DNA of 64,000 bases from Gluconacetobacter tumulicola (GTDB lineage Bacteria > Pseudomonadota > Alphaproteobacteria > Acetobacterales > Acetobacteraceae). The notes under the pieces were generated by a model. That model did not search any database. It saw only the letters and a list, made by a program, of their open reading frames with translations, and was not told the origin of the DNA. Below are positions 15,089 through 24,110 of this stretch, piece after piece; within the stretch, counting starts at the first letter, position 1, and the number at the start of each line of letters is the position of its first letter. The stretch spans positions 1 to 64,000 of the forward strand of contig NZ_JABEQL010000002.1 in assembly GCF_014174215.1 (NCBI RefSeq), read 5' to 3'. The translations under genes and the position numbers were made by a program.

Positions 15089-17692
15089 TCAGAGGGGGGC
15101 GGATGTCTGCGAAGCCGTCAGCGCGGCGCCCGACGGCTTGGTCAGCAGTTTGAACATGCGTCCTCGATCCCCGTCCGAAATCCGGTCACCGACGCGATCG
15201 GCAACCCAGCCCAACAGGCGTTGATCGGATGCCTGAGAAGCATCCGATGCCAGGCGGAGGGCGAGAATCTGCTGGCTTTCCGTCAATGGGCCGGTCGGTG
15301 GGATAATGTCATCGGCCATTTTGCGTATATCGCCGGCAGCGGCCGCCCATTCCCCTTTCTCTTCATGGATGCGAGCGGTGAGGTCGAGAGCGGAAGCGTT
15401 CGGGCTATTGTGCAGAAGGGAGAGGGCCTTGGCCTGGTCGCCCGTTGCCAGGGCGACGCGGGCGGCGATCACCTGCCTTGCGGTCCTGATATCGTCAGGA
15501 AGAGAAGGATTGTCCGTGATCGCCAACGCTTGGGCCGCATCCTGGGGAAGCTTTCTTTCGATATCAGTTTCCGCCAGCGCCGCGCCTGCCATTGCGCGAA
15601 GATCGGGGGCGGTGAGCATGGGGATTGCATCGGAAAATGCCTGGGCGGCATCATCCGGCAGGCCGAGGGCGAGAAGCATCCTGCCGTAGGAGACGAGGAC
15701 GTTACCCTTTTGTGCGCCCGGCGGCAGATCGGGCAGATGGACCTTCAGCATCGCCGTGTCGTGCAGAAGACTTTTCTTATCCGATCCGGGGGAAGAGGAA
15801 TCGGCAAGGCCTGTGAGGGCCTGGGACACCAGCGGCGCCACCATGTTCTTCGACGCCATGTCGGGATATGTGCGAGCCGCGTCGATTGCCTGGAGTGCGT
15901 CGCTCCAATTATGCGTCTGCATATAAGCGTCGGCCTGCATCAGGCGAACCGTGGCCTCGCGCCCGGCCAATCGCGCGTCAGGCATCATGGTGTTAAAGAT
16001 CTCGGCGGCCGCGTCAGGCTTGATGCGGCCATCAGCGAGTTCGAACGACGTTTTCTGTTCGAGCGCCTTCTCGGCGACCTGGGGGTTGGGGTCGTCGGCA
16101 AGTTTCTGGAATGACGCATAGGCAATGTCTCGCTTGCCGGAGCGCATCTGCCTGAATGCGTTGGCAAGCTGATAGCGTGATCCGGGGGGCAGGTCGTCCA
16201 GCACCGCGAGATCCTCCGGTGTGCCGTAACGGCCGATTTCCTCTGCGGCTGCCGGCAGAAGCGCATCACGAATCGGGGCCGGGTAGGATTTTAACCGCCC
16301 GAAATCCAAGGCCAATTGATGTGCCGCAGTCGCATCGTTCTCGCCGATGGCGGCGAGATAGAGCCCCTGCCAGAGCTGAGTTGCGCGCTTTTGGCTGCTC
16401 GGCCACGGGCCGTTGAGCATCGAGGCGCCGTCCATCGTGCCGCACAGCAGTTCCGATGCGGCCAGAAGGAACCTCACGTCGGGCAGGGCGGCCTCTTCAG
16501 GGTCGTCCTGGAGGGCGACGGTCAGGATGCCGCGGGCCTCGACAAAGGCACCGAGGTTGAAGGCGGCCTTGGCTGCGTCCAGTCGCCGCGTGAATCGATG
16601 GAACGGATCCGAGTCCGCGGCGGCGAGAAGAGAGGTGCGATAGCGCTGGATCAGGGCATCAACAGGCAGGTTCTGCAGCCCCAGCCATTTCAGATCGACA
16701 TCGTTGGCATAAATGGCTCTGCCATGATCGGGAAAGGCCCTGCCGTCTTCGGTCAGGAGGATGCCGTTAGGGACGGGTTTCAGATCGATGCGCGGAGAGT
16801 GGGCCGCGATTACGATACCTTCCGTTGTCGGCCAGACGTCATAGCCATCGCCGTTCCGCAAGGAGAGAATGCCGCCATCATCCATGGCTGACGTGCCGAC
16901 CAATAGCCGATCGCCGGATGCGGGGTCCGAGATTGAGAGCACGCGGCCGGACCGGCGCATCGGGTACAGGACGCCACTGTCGGTATATTGCGGATTGATG
17001 ACGCGTCTATCGTCGTAATCACCGCCCGGAGGAGGTTTGTCACCCAGTACCCATCCTTCCGCCTGCTGTGAAAGATAGAGGCGCCGTGTGTCCGGAAGAC
17101 GGACCTGGATCAGCGTCGCATCGGGAAGGGTATTCACGGACAGCGTCGAGAAAATGCCGTCGCCACGCAGGGCGCTGGTATCCATCGGTTCAGCATTGTC
17201 GATGACAATGATGAACCTGTCGCCGCTCTGGAAGGCGGCGATCCCCATGCGCGGCGGCACCGGGAGTAGAATACGATTGGTGGACGCCACGCCCGGCTGG
17301 GAATCCCCGCCACCTAGCTGGAGCGTGTTCGTCGATGGCACCCGGGATGCCTCTTTCATGCCATTCTTGCCGGTGGTCACGCCACTGGAGGGCGTCGCCG
17401 CAGGCGATTGGGGGGCGCCCAGGATCGTTGCCCGCCAGGAAGAGGGCAGCCCCTTGAGCAGGATCGAATCAGGCAGTTCGACGTCCCGCGACGGGTCCGG
17501 TGTTGCGTTCGCGGCCGGCGTGGGAGGAGCCGGAAGCGGTTTTGAAGGTGAAGTTGCGGTTCGGGAGGTATGGCGAGGTGCTGCCCGGTGCGATTCTGCC
17601 GCCATGGTGGACGTAATGGCGGAACAGGACAGACAAGCGAAGACTGAAAGCGTGACACAGTGTCTTACGCGGGGAGGTCTGCTGAAAGGCAC
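15089..17692 (-). CDS. Large exported protein with TPR-like helical repeats, flagellar locus
   Basis: The 867-residue product starts with GTG at 17692 and has a signal peptide (hydrophobic CVTLSVFACLSCSAIT, cleavage near TMA). A Pro/Ala/Thr-rich linker follows to about residue 110. A beta-rich region at about 140-310 resembles an AMIN-type envelope-binding domain. From about 350 to the end are alanine-rich helix pairs resembling tetratricopeptide repeats. No enzyme motif is seen. It lies just upstream of flgB on the same strand. A periplasmic scaffold or motility factor of the MotC kind is possible but unproven. Confidence 0.65.
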   Translation of the reverse strand: MPFSRPPRVRHCVTLSVFACLSCSAITSTMAAESHRAAPRHTSRTATSPSKPLPAPPTPAANATPDPSRDVELPDSILLKGLPSSWRATILGAPQSPAATPSSGVTTGKNGMKEASRVPSTNTLQLGGGDSQPGVASTNRILLPVPPRMGIAAFQSGDRFIIVIDNAEPMDTSALRGDGIFSTLSVNTLPDATLIQVRLPDTRRLYLSQQAEGWVLGDKPPPGGDYDDRRVINPQYTDSGVLYPMRRSGRVLSISDPASGDRLLVGTSAMDDGGILSLRNGDGYDVWPTTEGIVIAAHSPRIDLKPVPNGILLTEDGRAFPDHGRAIYANDVDLKWLGLQNLPVDALIQRYRTSLLAAADSDPFHRFTRRLDAAKAAFNLGAFVEARGILTVALQDDPEEAALPDVRFLLAASELLCGTMDGASMLNGPWPSSQKRATQLWQGLYLAAIGENDATAAHQLALDFGRLKSYPAPIRDALLPAAAEEIGRYGTPEDLAVLDDLPPGSRYQLANAFRQMRSGKRDIAYASFQKLADDPNPQVAEKALEQKTSFELADGRIKPDAAAEIFNTMMPDARLAGREATVRLMQADAYMQTHNWSDALQAIDAARTYPDMASKNMVAPLVSQALTGLADSSSPGSDKKSLLHDTAMLKVHLPDLPPGAQKGNVLVSYGRMLLALGLPDDAAQAFSDAIPMLTAPDLRAMAGAALAETDIERKLPQDAAQALAITDNPSLPDDIRTARQVIAARVALATGDQAKALSLLHNSPNASALDLTARIHEEKGEWAAAAGDIRKMADDIIPPTGPLTESQQILALRLASDASQASDQRLLGWVADRVGDRISDGDRGRMFKLLTKPSGAALTASQTSAPL

Positions 17693-17931
17693 GTGTCTTT
17701 AATCCTGACGGGGCTCATATCCCCGTTGTCTCGAGGTCATCGTCTCTGAACGGATCTTCATCGCTGATGTCTGCGAAGACAGGATTGCAGTGGCCATGTC
17801 GTCGGACGGGAAGCTGTGGATCGGTCGGAAAAGAAAAGAGCCGGGCAGCGCGCATCTGCCAGCAGGCCGACCATACGAACTGGCGTACGAAAAGGCATGC
17901 TTGCGGAAATGTGCCGCCCGACCGCGGTCGA

Positions 17932-18180
17932 TCAGGCGAAGAGATCAACGGCGCTCGCGGTCGCGGATTCCTTCTTGTTCGTCGTGCCAGTGGGCACGAT
18001 CTGGCCGCTGGCATCGAACTTCATGGATGAAGACGAACCATCGATACTGCTGGAGGTGATAGCGATGCCTGTCGCCGCTGCATGTCCGGGGCGGGCGCCG
18101 TGATAGGCGGCTTGAGAGGCCGCCGAGGTCATCTGACGGAGGCTGGACGCGAGAAGCGAGGCAGCCGTGGTGTCAACCAT
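17932..18180 (-). CDS. Small Ser/Ala-rich protein of unknown function
   Basis: An 82-residue protein starts with ATG at 18180 behind AAGGA with 6-base spacing, a strong ribosome site. The N-terminal part (TTAASLLASSLRQMTSAASQAAY) is helical, followed by a Ser-rich middle and an acidic-hydrophobic end, AVDLFA. No domain is recognised. It is the first gene of the minus-strand group that leads into the large exported protein and the rod genes, so an axial or motility-linked role is possible. Confidence 0.55.
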   Translation of the reverse strand: MVDTTAASLLASSLRQMTSAASQAAYHGARPGHAAATGIAITSSSIDGSSSSMKFDASGQIVPTGTTNKKESATASAVDLFA

Positions 18181-18808
18181 TTCGTTATCCTTCAAAACCA
18201 GAAAGCAGAATAAATAAGGGCCGAAACGTGGCCGCGGGATATTTCAATTCTGGAACCTGCCGGTTCCCCACTATCATGTCATAGAGTCCGTTCAGGACCG
18301 GCCAGGGCAGATTTCCCTGATAGGCGTTCTCTCTCAGACAAATCGCATCTTTCCCGGACCCAATCCAGATATGTGGCCGCGCCCCCCGGCTTTCGTTTCG
18401 AGGAAGCGCGGTATGAAGGCTACAGAAATGATTCCGTCATATCTTATAATATAACCGAACTATGCTCCGTTCAGTTTATGAGATAGATCCGACTTCGCCA
18501 AGGTGCTTTTTTCCTTTTCAGGTCTTGTCACCGGCCTTTAACGGATGAAGCGCCTGTGCAGGCGCCGCCGTCTGTGGCAGGTATGTAAAGACTTGAGGTC
18601 AGGGTGGCTTTCTATCGATGATAACGCTGCTATCACGGAGCGTCGGCCCTTGACACTTTCAGCCATATAGGGATTTTTAGACGCTCGATCCATTCCGGAA
18701 TTGAACAGGCATCCCTTCCTGGTGGGAATAGAAAAAATAGATAGAGGACAAGTATAGTCCTGTATTCCTTCGCGATTAGCGACCATACACTTTTTGGCGG
18801 AAGTAGAT
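18181..18808. other. Divergent regulatory region upstream of the CtrA-like regulator
   Basis: This 628-bp region separates the small minus-strand protein from the plus-strand regulator. It is A/T-rich near 18445-18465 (TTATAATATAA, a likely minus-strand promoter core) and again at 18725-18760. AGGAC/GTCCT with a 7-base spacer near 18738-18755 lies about 60 bp before the regulator start and could be an autoregulatory site. A TTGACA occurs near 18651. No gene was found. Confidence 0.4.
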
Positions 18809-19612
18809 ATGCGCGTACTTTGCGTTGGCGAAGATTCGGGTCGGAATGACGGTCGACCCTACGAGGGATTGTCCAAGGCGGCGGTGGGCGGATCGGTCTC
18901 GATAACGACATCTGGTTCCGCTGGGGTTGTGGAAACGTTGCGGCGGTCCCATTACGATATCGTCGTCATCCAGCAGACGACGCCGGACATGAAGCTGTTG
19001 CGTCATATCCGGAACAGCCGTGTTCCGACGCCGGTCATGGTCATTGCCCGGACGTCCACCCCGTCGGAGGTGGCGGAGTTGCTGTCCACGGGTGCCGATG
19101 ATTGTGTGTCGGCTTCGGTCGATCCCGCGGAGCTCCTGGCCCGGCTGCGTGCTATCGTCAGACGAGTCAGCGGACATGACAGCCTGACTCTGCATATCGG
19201 CCGCTTGACGGTTGGGGTCGACAGGCGAGAGGTCCATGTCGACTCCAAGCCTGTGCCCTTGACGCGCAGGGAATATGATCTTGTGGAATTGCTGGCCCTG
19301 CGCAAGACACAGGTTCTGAGCAAGGAGACGGTTCTGGATAGCTTGTATGCCGGAGAGAGCGAGCCCTACGGCAAGGTTATCGACGTTATGATCTGTAAGA
19401 TACGTAAGAAAATGCGTAATTTCGGTATTGATGAGCCGTTTACGACGCTGTGGGGGATTGGCTATCGCCTGAATGAGGTGGCTTTTACCCCGCTGGGAGC
19501 AAAGGCAAGCGTCACCGAAAGCAGGACTGACCGGCAGGCGAAGGAATCCTGTATCCCGGTCATGTCGGGGATCAACATTCTGAATTCTTCGACGACGCTG
19601 GACCTTGTCTGA
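18809..19612 (+). CDS. CtrA/FtcR-like orphan response regulator with degenerate receiver
   Basis: The 267-residue protein has an N-terminal receiver fold (1-120) and a C-terminal OmpR-type winged helix (about 130-230). The latter is very like CtrA: ELLALRK, the recognition-helix region KVIDVMICKIRKKM, and the wing TLWGIGYRL. Aligned with CtrA, the phosphoacceptor Asp is Gln55, the switch Ser/Thr is Ala80 and the conserved Lys is Ala102, so it cannot be phosphorylated normally. A 35-residue tail follows. By position and type it resembles motility regulators such as FtcR and Rem of rhizobia and Brucella. The ATG at 18809 aligns with CtrA's start. Confidence 0.85.
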   Translation: MRVLCVGEDSGRNDGRPYEGLSKAAVGGSVSITTSGSAGVVETLRRSHYDIVVIQQTTPDMKLLRHIRNSRVPTPVMVIARTSTPSEVAELLSTGADDCVSASVDPAELLARLRAIVRRVSGHDSLTLHIGRLTVGVDRREVHVDSKPVPLTRREYDLVELLALRKTQVLSKETVLDSLYAGESEPYGKVIDVMICKIRKKMRNFGIDEPFTTLWGIGYRLNEVAFTPLGAKASVTESRTDRQAKESCIPVMSGINILNSSTTLDLV

Positions 19613-19629
19613 TTCCATGTCCTGATCTG

Positions 19630-19645
19630 CCCCGGAGTGCCGGGG
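19630..19645 (+). terminator. Hairpin after the regulator gene
   Basis: CCCCGG (19630-19635) pairs with CCGGGG (19640-19645) around AGTG, flanked by CCTGA and TCAGG that can extend the stem with a bulge. It lies 18 bp beyond the regulator stop. No T-tract follows. Confidence 0.45.
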
Positions 19646-19755
19646 TCAGGTCCGGGCGGCTGGCACGATCTCAAAACCGTACTACGCAAGGCCGGAAAAT
19701 CCGGCGCAGGTGCATCGCTGACGCTATGCTGCCCCAGACCGGTATCAGGGCAGGG

Positions 19756-19788
19756 CTGCTCCTCCTGGCCCTGATGCCGGAGGAGCAG
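19756..19788 (-). terminator. Hairpin after flgD
   Basis: CTGCTCCTCC (19756-19765) and its complement (19779-19788) form a perfect 10-bp stem with a 13-base loop, six bases beyond the flgD stop on the minus strand. It would end or protect the 3' end of the long flhA-to-flgD transcript. Confidence 0.5.
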
Positions 19789-19793
19789 TATTG

Positions 19794-20561
19794 TCAGGAA
19801 CTGGCGCTGTTCGCGCTGGTGCTGCCCGTCCTCGTTCCGGAAGAGATGTTGGTAATATCGGACATCGGGATAGTGGCTTTGCCCATCTCGACTTCCATGT
19901 CGGAAGCGCCTTTTTGTATGCCGGTGATCGTGCCGGTGACAGTGAAGGGCAGGCTGGATGTGGTGCCCGAGGAACTGATCGTCTGGACAGAAACGCTATA
20001 GGCGCCATCGGACAACTGGTTGCCGTTATTGTCCGTTCCGTCCCACGTCCAGGTATTGGTGCCACTGGAGGCGGTGGCGACAACATCCTTGACAATGGTG
20101 CCGGCGGAGTTGGCCACGGCGATGGCGACGGTGGACCCGGATGTGCCCGAGAAACTGAGCGAGGCGGAGCTGCTTTGAAGCGGCAGCGTCGTTGTGTTCG
20201 CGGTTGCCTTCTGGCCGACCAGGTTGGAGTCGTTGCTCATCTGCCCGCTTTCATTCAGCGAAATCAGTGAGCCGAGCTTCGAGTTCGTCTCGACCTGCTG
20301 TTCCACCCCGGCAAATTGCGCGAGTTCCGACGTAAAGGTGTCGGTATTCATCGGGCTGCTCGGGTCCTGATTCTTCAACTGCGTGGTCAGAAGGGACAGG
20401 AAGGTGGTGTAGTTATTGGCCAGAGAGGACAGGGCCGATGTTGCGGTGCCGCTGCTTGAACTCGAACTGCCGGAAGAAGACGTGTTCGCAGCACTCTTGG
20501 CGGCGGCTTCTGCTGCCTGGATAAGCTGGGCCTCGTTGCTGACACTCGATGTCGTCGTCAT
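19794..20561 (-). CDS. flgD: Hook-capping protein FlgD
   Basis: The 255-residue protein caps the growing hook. The conserved N-terminal block LANNYTTFLSLLTTQLKNQDPSSPMNTDTFTSELAQFAGVEQQ is clear at about residues 45-90. A beta-sandwich region with WTWDGTDNNGNQLSDGAYS follows at about 170-190, as in all FlgD. ATG at 20561 was chosen from the family N-terminus; the frame runs further upstream. It follows fliK by 37 bp. Confidence 0.93.
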   Translation of the reverse strand: MTTTSSVSNEAQLIQAAEAAAKSAANTSSSGSSSSSSGTATSALSSLANNYTTFLSLLTTQLKNQDPSSPMNTDTFTSELAQFAGVEQQVETNSKLGSLISLNESGQMSNDSNLVGQKATANTTTLPLQSSSASLSFSGTSGSTVAIAVANSAGTIVKDVVATASSGTNTWTWDGTDNNGNQLSDGAYSVSVQTISSSGTTSSLPFTVTGTITGIQKGASDMEVEMGKATIPMSDITNISSGTRTGSTSANSASS

Positions 20562-20598
20562 TTGCCTGTTCCCTTTCTCTCCGCGACAGCCATCGGGG

Positions 20599-23067
20599 TC
20601 ATGCGGTAATGTTGATGCCGCTTCCGGCATATGGACCGGAAGATCTTCTGGAATGTGAACCGTCTTGCGTCTCGGCATCACCTGTTGCCGGGGCGGAGAT
20701 CACGCCATCGGCGCGCCAGGTGCTTCCACCATAGGTTTGCTGACCATTCTGTCCAGAACTGCTGCCGGACATGTTGCCCGAAAAATTGCTATTATAGGCT
20801 GTGCCGTCAGCATTCTGATTTTGGCCCTGGTTCTGAAAATCGTGGTTGCTGCTGCTGGCAGCGACAACGTCAATTTTCAGGTTGCTCACGTCCACACCGG
20901 CAGCGGTGAGTGCCGCGACCAGTTCATGCTTGTTGTCGGCCAGGTGGCGTGCCGTCCCAAGGTCTTCGCTTTGGAGAACCACGCCGGTTGTCAGGCCGTC
21001 CGTTCCTTCGAGGCGCACATGAACGGGTGTGGAATCGTCGGTCAGAATGGTCATGGAAAGAGATGTCGATCCGTCAGCGGATTGCGCCATGATCGAGGGT
21101 GAGACGGTCTGCCCGTCCGTTCCATGCGACGCGCCGGCCGCCTTCTGGGTCTGCTCCGCGCGGCTTGCCGATGCCGCGTCGTTCAACATGGCCGCAAAGG
21201 AACTGGACGGGGAGACGCCTGGGGCCAAATTGAGGCCGGTCGCCATCTGCAGGTCAGTCTGGGAACTCGTCCTCTCCTGATTGCCATCAGCGGAATCGGA
21301 ATGTCCCATCATGCTGCCATGGGCGCCTGACTGCGCGAGGGAATCGTTTGTAGCGTCGGGGAGGGGCGCGAGGCCAGAGGTGGGGGATGCCGGCTTGTCG
21401 GTCGACAGCGCTGGCGCTGGGGGCGAGGCGCGGCGTTGATCAGTCTGATTCGCCGAAGCGGTCTGCCGGAGCGAAGGGGCCGACGTGCTGGCAGCGGACG
21501 CGGTCATGGCGGTCTCGGCCGCTTTCAGGACCGAAGGCGCGTCCTGCGACGCGTGGCTTTCGTCCTTTGCCGCTTTCGCGGTGGTCGGGAACGACGATTG
21601 CGCTGCCGCTGTTGTCGGGACTGTTCCTGTGCCTCCAGCCTGGCTGACGCCGCCTGTCCCGCCTGCCGGCGATAGCGCCACGGTGGAGGCCAGGATCTGC
21701 GTGCTGCCAGGCGTCTGTGCCGAGACGGCCGAATTGTTCTGGTCGGTCGCCGGCCCTGGCTGAGATGAGACGAACACTCGGACATGCTGGCTGTCGGACG
21801 TCTGCCCCGAGGGGGGCATGGGCGTATTCTGGCCGCGCGCCGATATCGTTCCTGCTGCTGGCTGTGAGCCGGCGCCTGCCAGGATCTGCGTGCTGCCAGG
21901 CGTCTGTGTCGAGACGACCGAATTGTTCTGGTCGGTCGCCGGCCCTGGCTGCGATGAGACGGACACTCGGACATGCTGGCTGTCGGACGTCTGCCCCGAG
22001 GGGGGCACGGGCGTATTCTGGCCGCGCGTCGATATCGTTCCTGCTGCTGGCTGTGAGCCGGCGCCTGCCAGGATCTGCGTGCTGCCAGGCGTCTGTGTCG
22101 AGACGACCGAATTGTTCTGGTCGGTCGCCGGCCCTGGCTGCGATGAGACGGACACTCGGACATGCTGGCTGTCGGGCGTCTGCCCCGAGGGGGGCATGGG
22201 CGTATTCTGGCCGCGCGCCGATATCGTTCCTGCTGCTGGCTGTGAGCCGGCGCCTGCCAGGATCTGCGTGCTGTCAGGCGTCTGTGTCGCCGTGGCCGTG
22301 GGGGTGTCCTGGCCGGCCATGGCCTGCTGGCCACCTGGGAGCTGGGTCAGGGCAGTCGCGAAGGTGTTCTGGTCGGTTGTCGTTGGGCCGCCCGGAGCCA
22401 CGATGTCGGCTTGGAGAACCGACGAGGCCGTCGGTGCCTGCTGGAGTGCGGTCTCGGCCGTGGTGGAAGGCAAGGACGCCGGGTTCGCTGTTGCGGACGT
22501 GTCCGCATGGCCGACCGCACCGTCCTGGCCCTGTGACGCCAAAGAAGGAAGGCCCTGCTGAATCCCGAGGACCTGGGACAGGATATCCGTGAGCTGGCTC
22601 TGGGTTGTCAGGTCGGCTTGCGTGGTGGCATCGCTGGTTGAGGTGTCCGAACCGGATGCGGCCTTTTTTGCCGGGCTCGACGCAGAGGGATCGATCGTGG
22701 CATCGACCGTCTGGACAGTTGGTGCAGAGACCGTGTCCGTGGCCGGTGGCGGGGCGGTGTTCTGGGGCGCCGAATGTCTGGCAGGGCTGTCGGTCGGGTC
22801 CTTGGAGGCGGTTTGGGAAGCGTGCGCAGCCGCATCGTGAACGTCCGTGCGGTCGCTCCGTGAGCCGTTGGCCTGCTCGTCGTGCGCGGTCTTGAGATGG
22901 GCGTCGAAGGAGCCCTGCCTATTGGGGGGGCGCCGTGTTGCATGGGACTGTGCGGCCGCTGTTCCGGAGATCGCGGTGCCAGGGGAAACCGGCAGGAGCG
23001 AACTGGATGACGAAGAAGAGAGCGCCTGACCCGTTTTCGCCGAAACTTTCGACATTGTAATACTCAT
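20599..23067 (-). CDS. fliK: Hook-length control protein FliK with long internal repeats
   Basis: The 822-residue product is about twice the length of enterobacterial FliK. The long N-terminal part is Ala/Ser/Thr/Pro/Gln-rich and disordered-looking, as expected for a secreted ruler. The C-terminal domain (about 640-740) has MTILTDDSTPVHVRLEGTDG and LAALTAAG-type segments typical of the FlhB-interacting FliK domain. Residues in the middle are encoded by three near-identical 189-bp units. It sits between motA and flgD, the usual neighbourhood. FliK stops hook growth and switches export to filament proteins through FlhB. Confidence 0.85.
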   Translation of the reverse strand: MSITMSKVSAKTGQALSSSSSSSLLPVSPGTAISGTAAAQSHATRRPPNRQGSFDAHLKTAHDEQANGSRSDRTDVHDAAAHASQTASKDPTDSPARHSAPQNTAPPPATDTVSAPTVQTVDATIDPSASSPAKKAASGSDTSTSDATTQADLTTQSQLTDILSQVLGIQQGLPSLASQGQDGAVGHADTSATANPASLPSTTAETALQQAPTASSVLQADIVAPGGPTTTDQNTFATALTQLPGGQQAMAGQDTPTATATQTPDSTQILAGAGSQPAAGTISARGQNTPMPPSGQTPDSQHVRVSVSSQPGPATDQNNSVVSTQTPGSTQILAGAGSQPAAGTISTRGQNTPVPPSGQTSDSQHVRVSVSSQPGPATDQNNSVVSTQTPGSTQILAGAGSQPAAGTISARGQNTPMPPSGQTSDSQHVRVFVSSQPGPATDQNNSAVSAQTPGSTQILASTVALSPAGGTGGVSQAGGTGTVPTTAAAQSSFPTTAKAAKDESHASQDAPSVLKAAETAMTASAASTSAPSLRQTASANQTDQRRASPPAPALSTDKPASPTSGLAPLPDATNDSLAQSGAHGSMMGHSDSADGNQERTSSQTDLQMATGLNLAPGVSPSSSFAAMLNDAASASRAEQTQKAAGASHGTDGQTVSPSIMAQSADGSTSLSMTILTDDSTPVHVRLEGTDGLTTGVVLQSEDLGTARHLADNKHELVAALTAAGVDVSNLKIDVVAASSSNHDFQNQGQNQNADGTAYNSNFSGNMSGSSSGQNGQQTYGGSTWRADGVISAPATGDAETQDGSHSRRSSGPYAGSGINITA
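21689..22289. repeat. Three 189-bp in-frame tandem repeats plus partial fourth, inside fliK
   Basis: Units begin at 21689, 21878 and 22067, each exactly 189 bp (63 codons), and a fourth partial copy runs from 22256 to about 22289. They differ at only a few positions, so duplication is recent or the copies are kept alike by recombination. Each unit encodes a stretch with SQPAAGTIS, RGQNTP and SSQPGPATDQNNS. Copy number could change without breaking the frame. Confidence 0.95.
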
Positions 23068-23104
23068 TCGGACGCCCCGTGTTTCCTGTCGCTATTCCGC
23101 TCCG

Positions 23105-23986
23105 TCAGGCCGCGGCAGCCGTCGATGGCTGCGACACGGATAATGCCGTATCGAGTTCGCTAAACGAAGGCATAAAAGCAGGTGGAATATCCTTACGCCC
23201 GATTTCGGCACTGACCTGAGGCGGATTGCCCTGGAGATGCGCCACTAAGACAACCCGAATGATGTCCTGGTAGCGGCCATCCTGCGTTATCACAGCCCGC
23301 ATGCGGGCCGCCAGAGGGGCGACGACGCCATAAGACAGCAGCACGCCGAGAAAGGTGCCGACGAGGGCGCCGGCGATCATTTCGCCCAGGACGGCCGGCG
23401 GCTTGCTGATCGAGGACATCGTCTTGATAACGCCCAGAACTGCAGCCACGATGCCAAGCGCCGGCAGGGCGTCTGCTATGCTCGACAGGCATTCCGCGAT
23501 ATGCAGCTTCTCGGTCAGATTCTTCTTCAGCTCGCGGGACATGACGTCGTCAAGCTGATAGGCATCGTCGAGATTGAGGCTGACCAGCCGCAGATAGTCG
23601 CAAATCAGGTTGCGGGTTTCCAGATCGTCACGAATGGTGGGCGATTGCGCGAAAATGCTGCTTTCGGTCGGATTTTCGACATGCTCCTCGAGCGCCATGC
23701 TTCCCTTCGCATGGGCTAGGCGCATGAATCGGAACAGCGTGACCAGAAGGTCGAGATAGGCCGTCTTGTCGTAACGGGGGCCCTTCAGCGTCAGCTTCAG
23801 ATCATGGGGAAGCTTTTTGAGCGCGTCGGCGGAATTTGCCATCGCGAAGATGCCGGCCGCCGAGCCCATGATGGTCAGCAATTCGAAAGGCATGGAGGCG
23901 AGCAGAGGGGCCAAGACACCCCCGGAGGCCACGAACGAGCCGAAGACGCAGAGCAGCGCAAAGACGAGGCCCCCGATGAAGAGCAT
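23105..23986 (-). CDS. motA: Flagellar stator protein MotA
   Basis: The 293-residue protein has four membrane segments: two near the N-terminus and two around 165-215 with the family's proline-containing loop (ALPALGIVAAVLGVIKTM and MIAGALVGTFLGVLLSYG). A large cytoplasmic loop carries the charged rotor-facing residues. It forms the ion channel with MotB. ATG at 23986 follows GGAGAC and matches MotA N-termini. It lies downstream of motB, reversing the common motA-motB order. Confidence 0.93.
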   Translation of the reverse strand: MLFIGGLVFALLCVFGSFVASGGVLAPLLASMPFELLTIMGSAAGIFAMANSADALKKLPHDLKLTLKGPRYDKTAYLDLLVTLFRFMRLAHAKGSMALEEHVENPTESSIFAQSPTIRDDLETRNLICDYLRLVSLNLDDAYQLDDVMSRELKKNLTEKLHIAECLSSIADALPALGIVAAVLGVIKTMSSISKPPAVLGEMIAGALVGTFLGVLLSYGVVAPLAARMRAVITQDGRYQDIIRVVLVAHLQGNPPQVSAEIGRKDIPPAFMPSFSELDTALSVSQPSTAAAA

Positions 23987-24110
23987 TGAGTTGTCTCCGT
24001 TTTCACCCATATGTGCCGGCCGGCATGCGCCGGTCGCGGTCGTGTGCAGTTCTCTATGCCCGGCGAGAAACCGAGGTCCTTGGGGCCTGTTCTGATTTCG
24101 CCGGGGGGCG

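Noticed and set aside
17715-17855. Short minus-strand frame of 46 codons with an acidic DEDPF tail like that of the small protein at 3023-3169
   Set aside because: No ribosome-binding site and weak third-position G/C; the tail resemblance is only a few residues and may be chance.
21717-22592. Plus-strand frames with three perfect internal repeats
   Set aside because: The repeats simply mirror the fliK tandem units read on the other strand.
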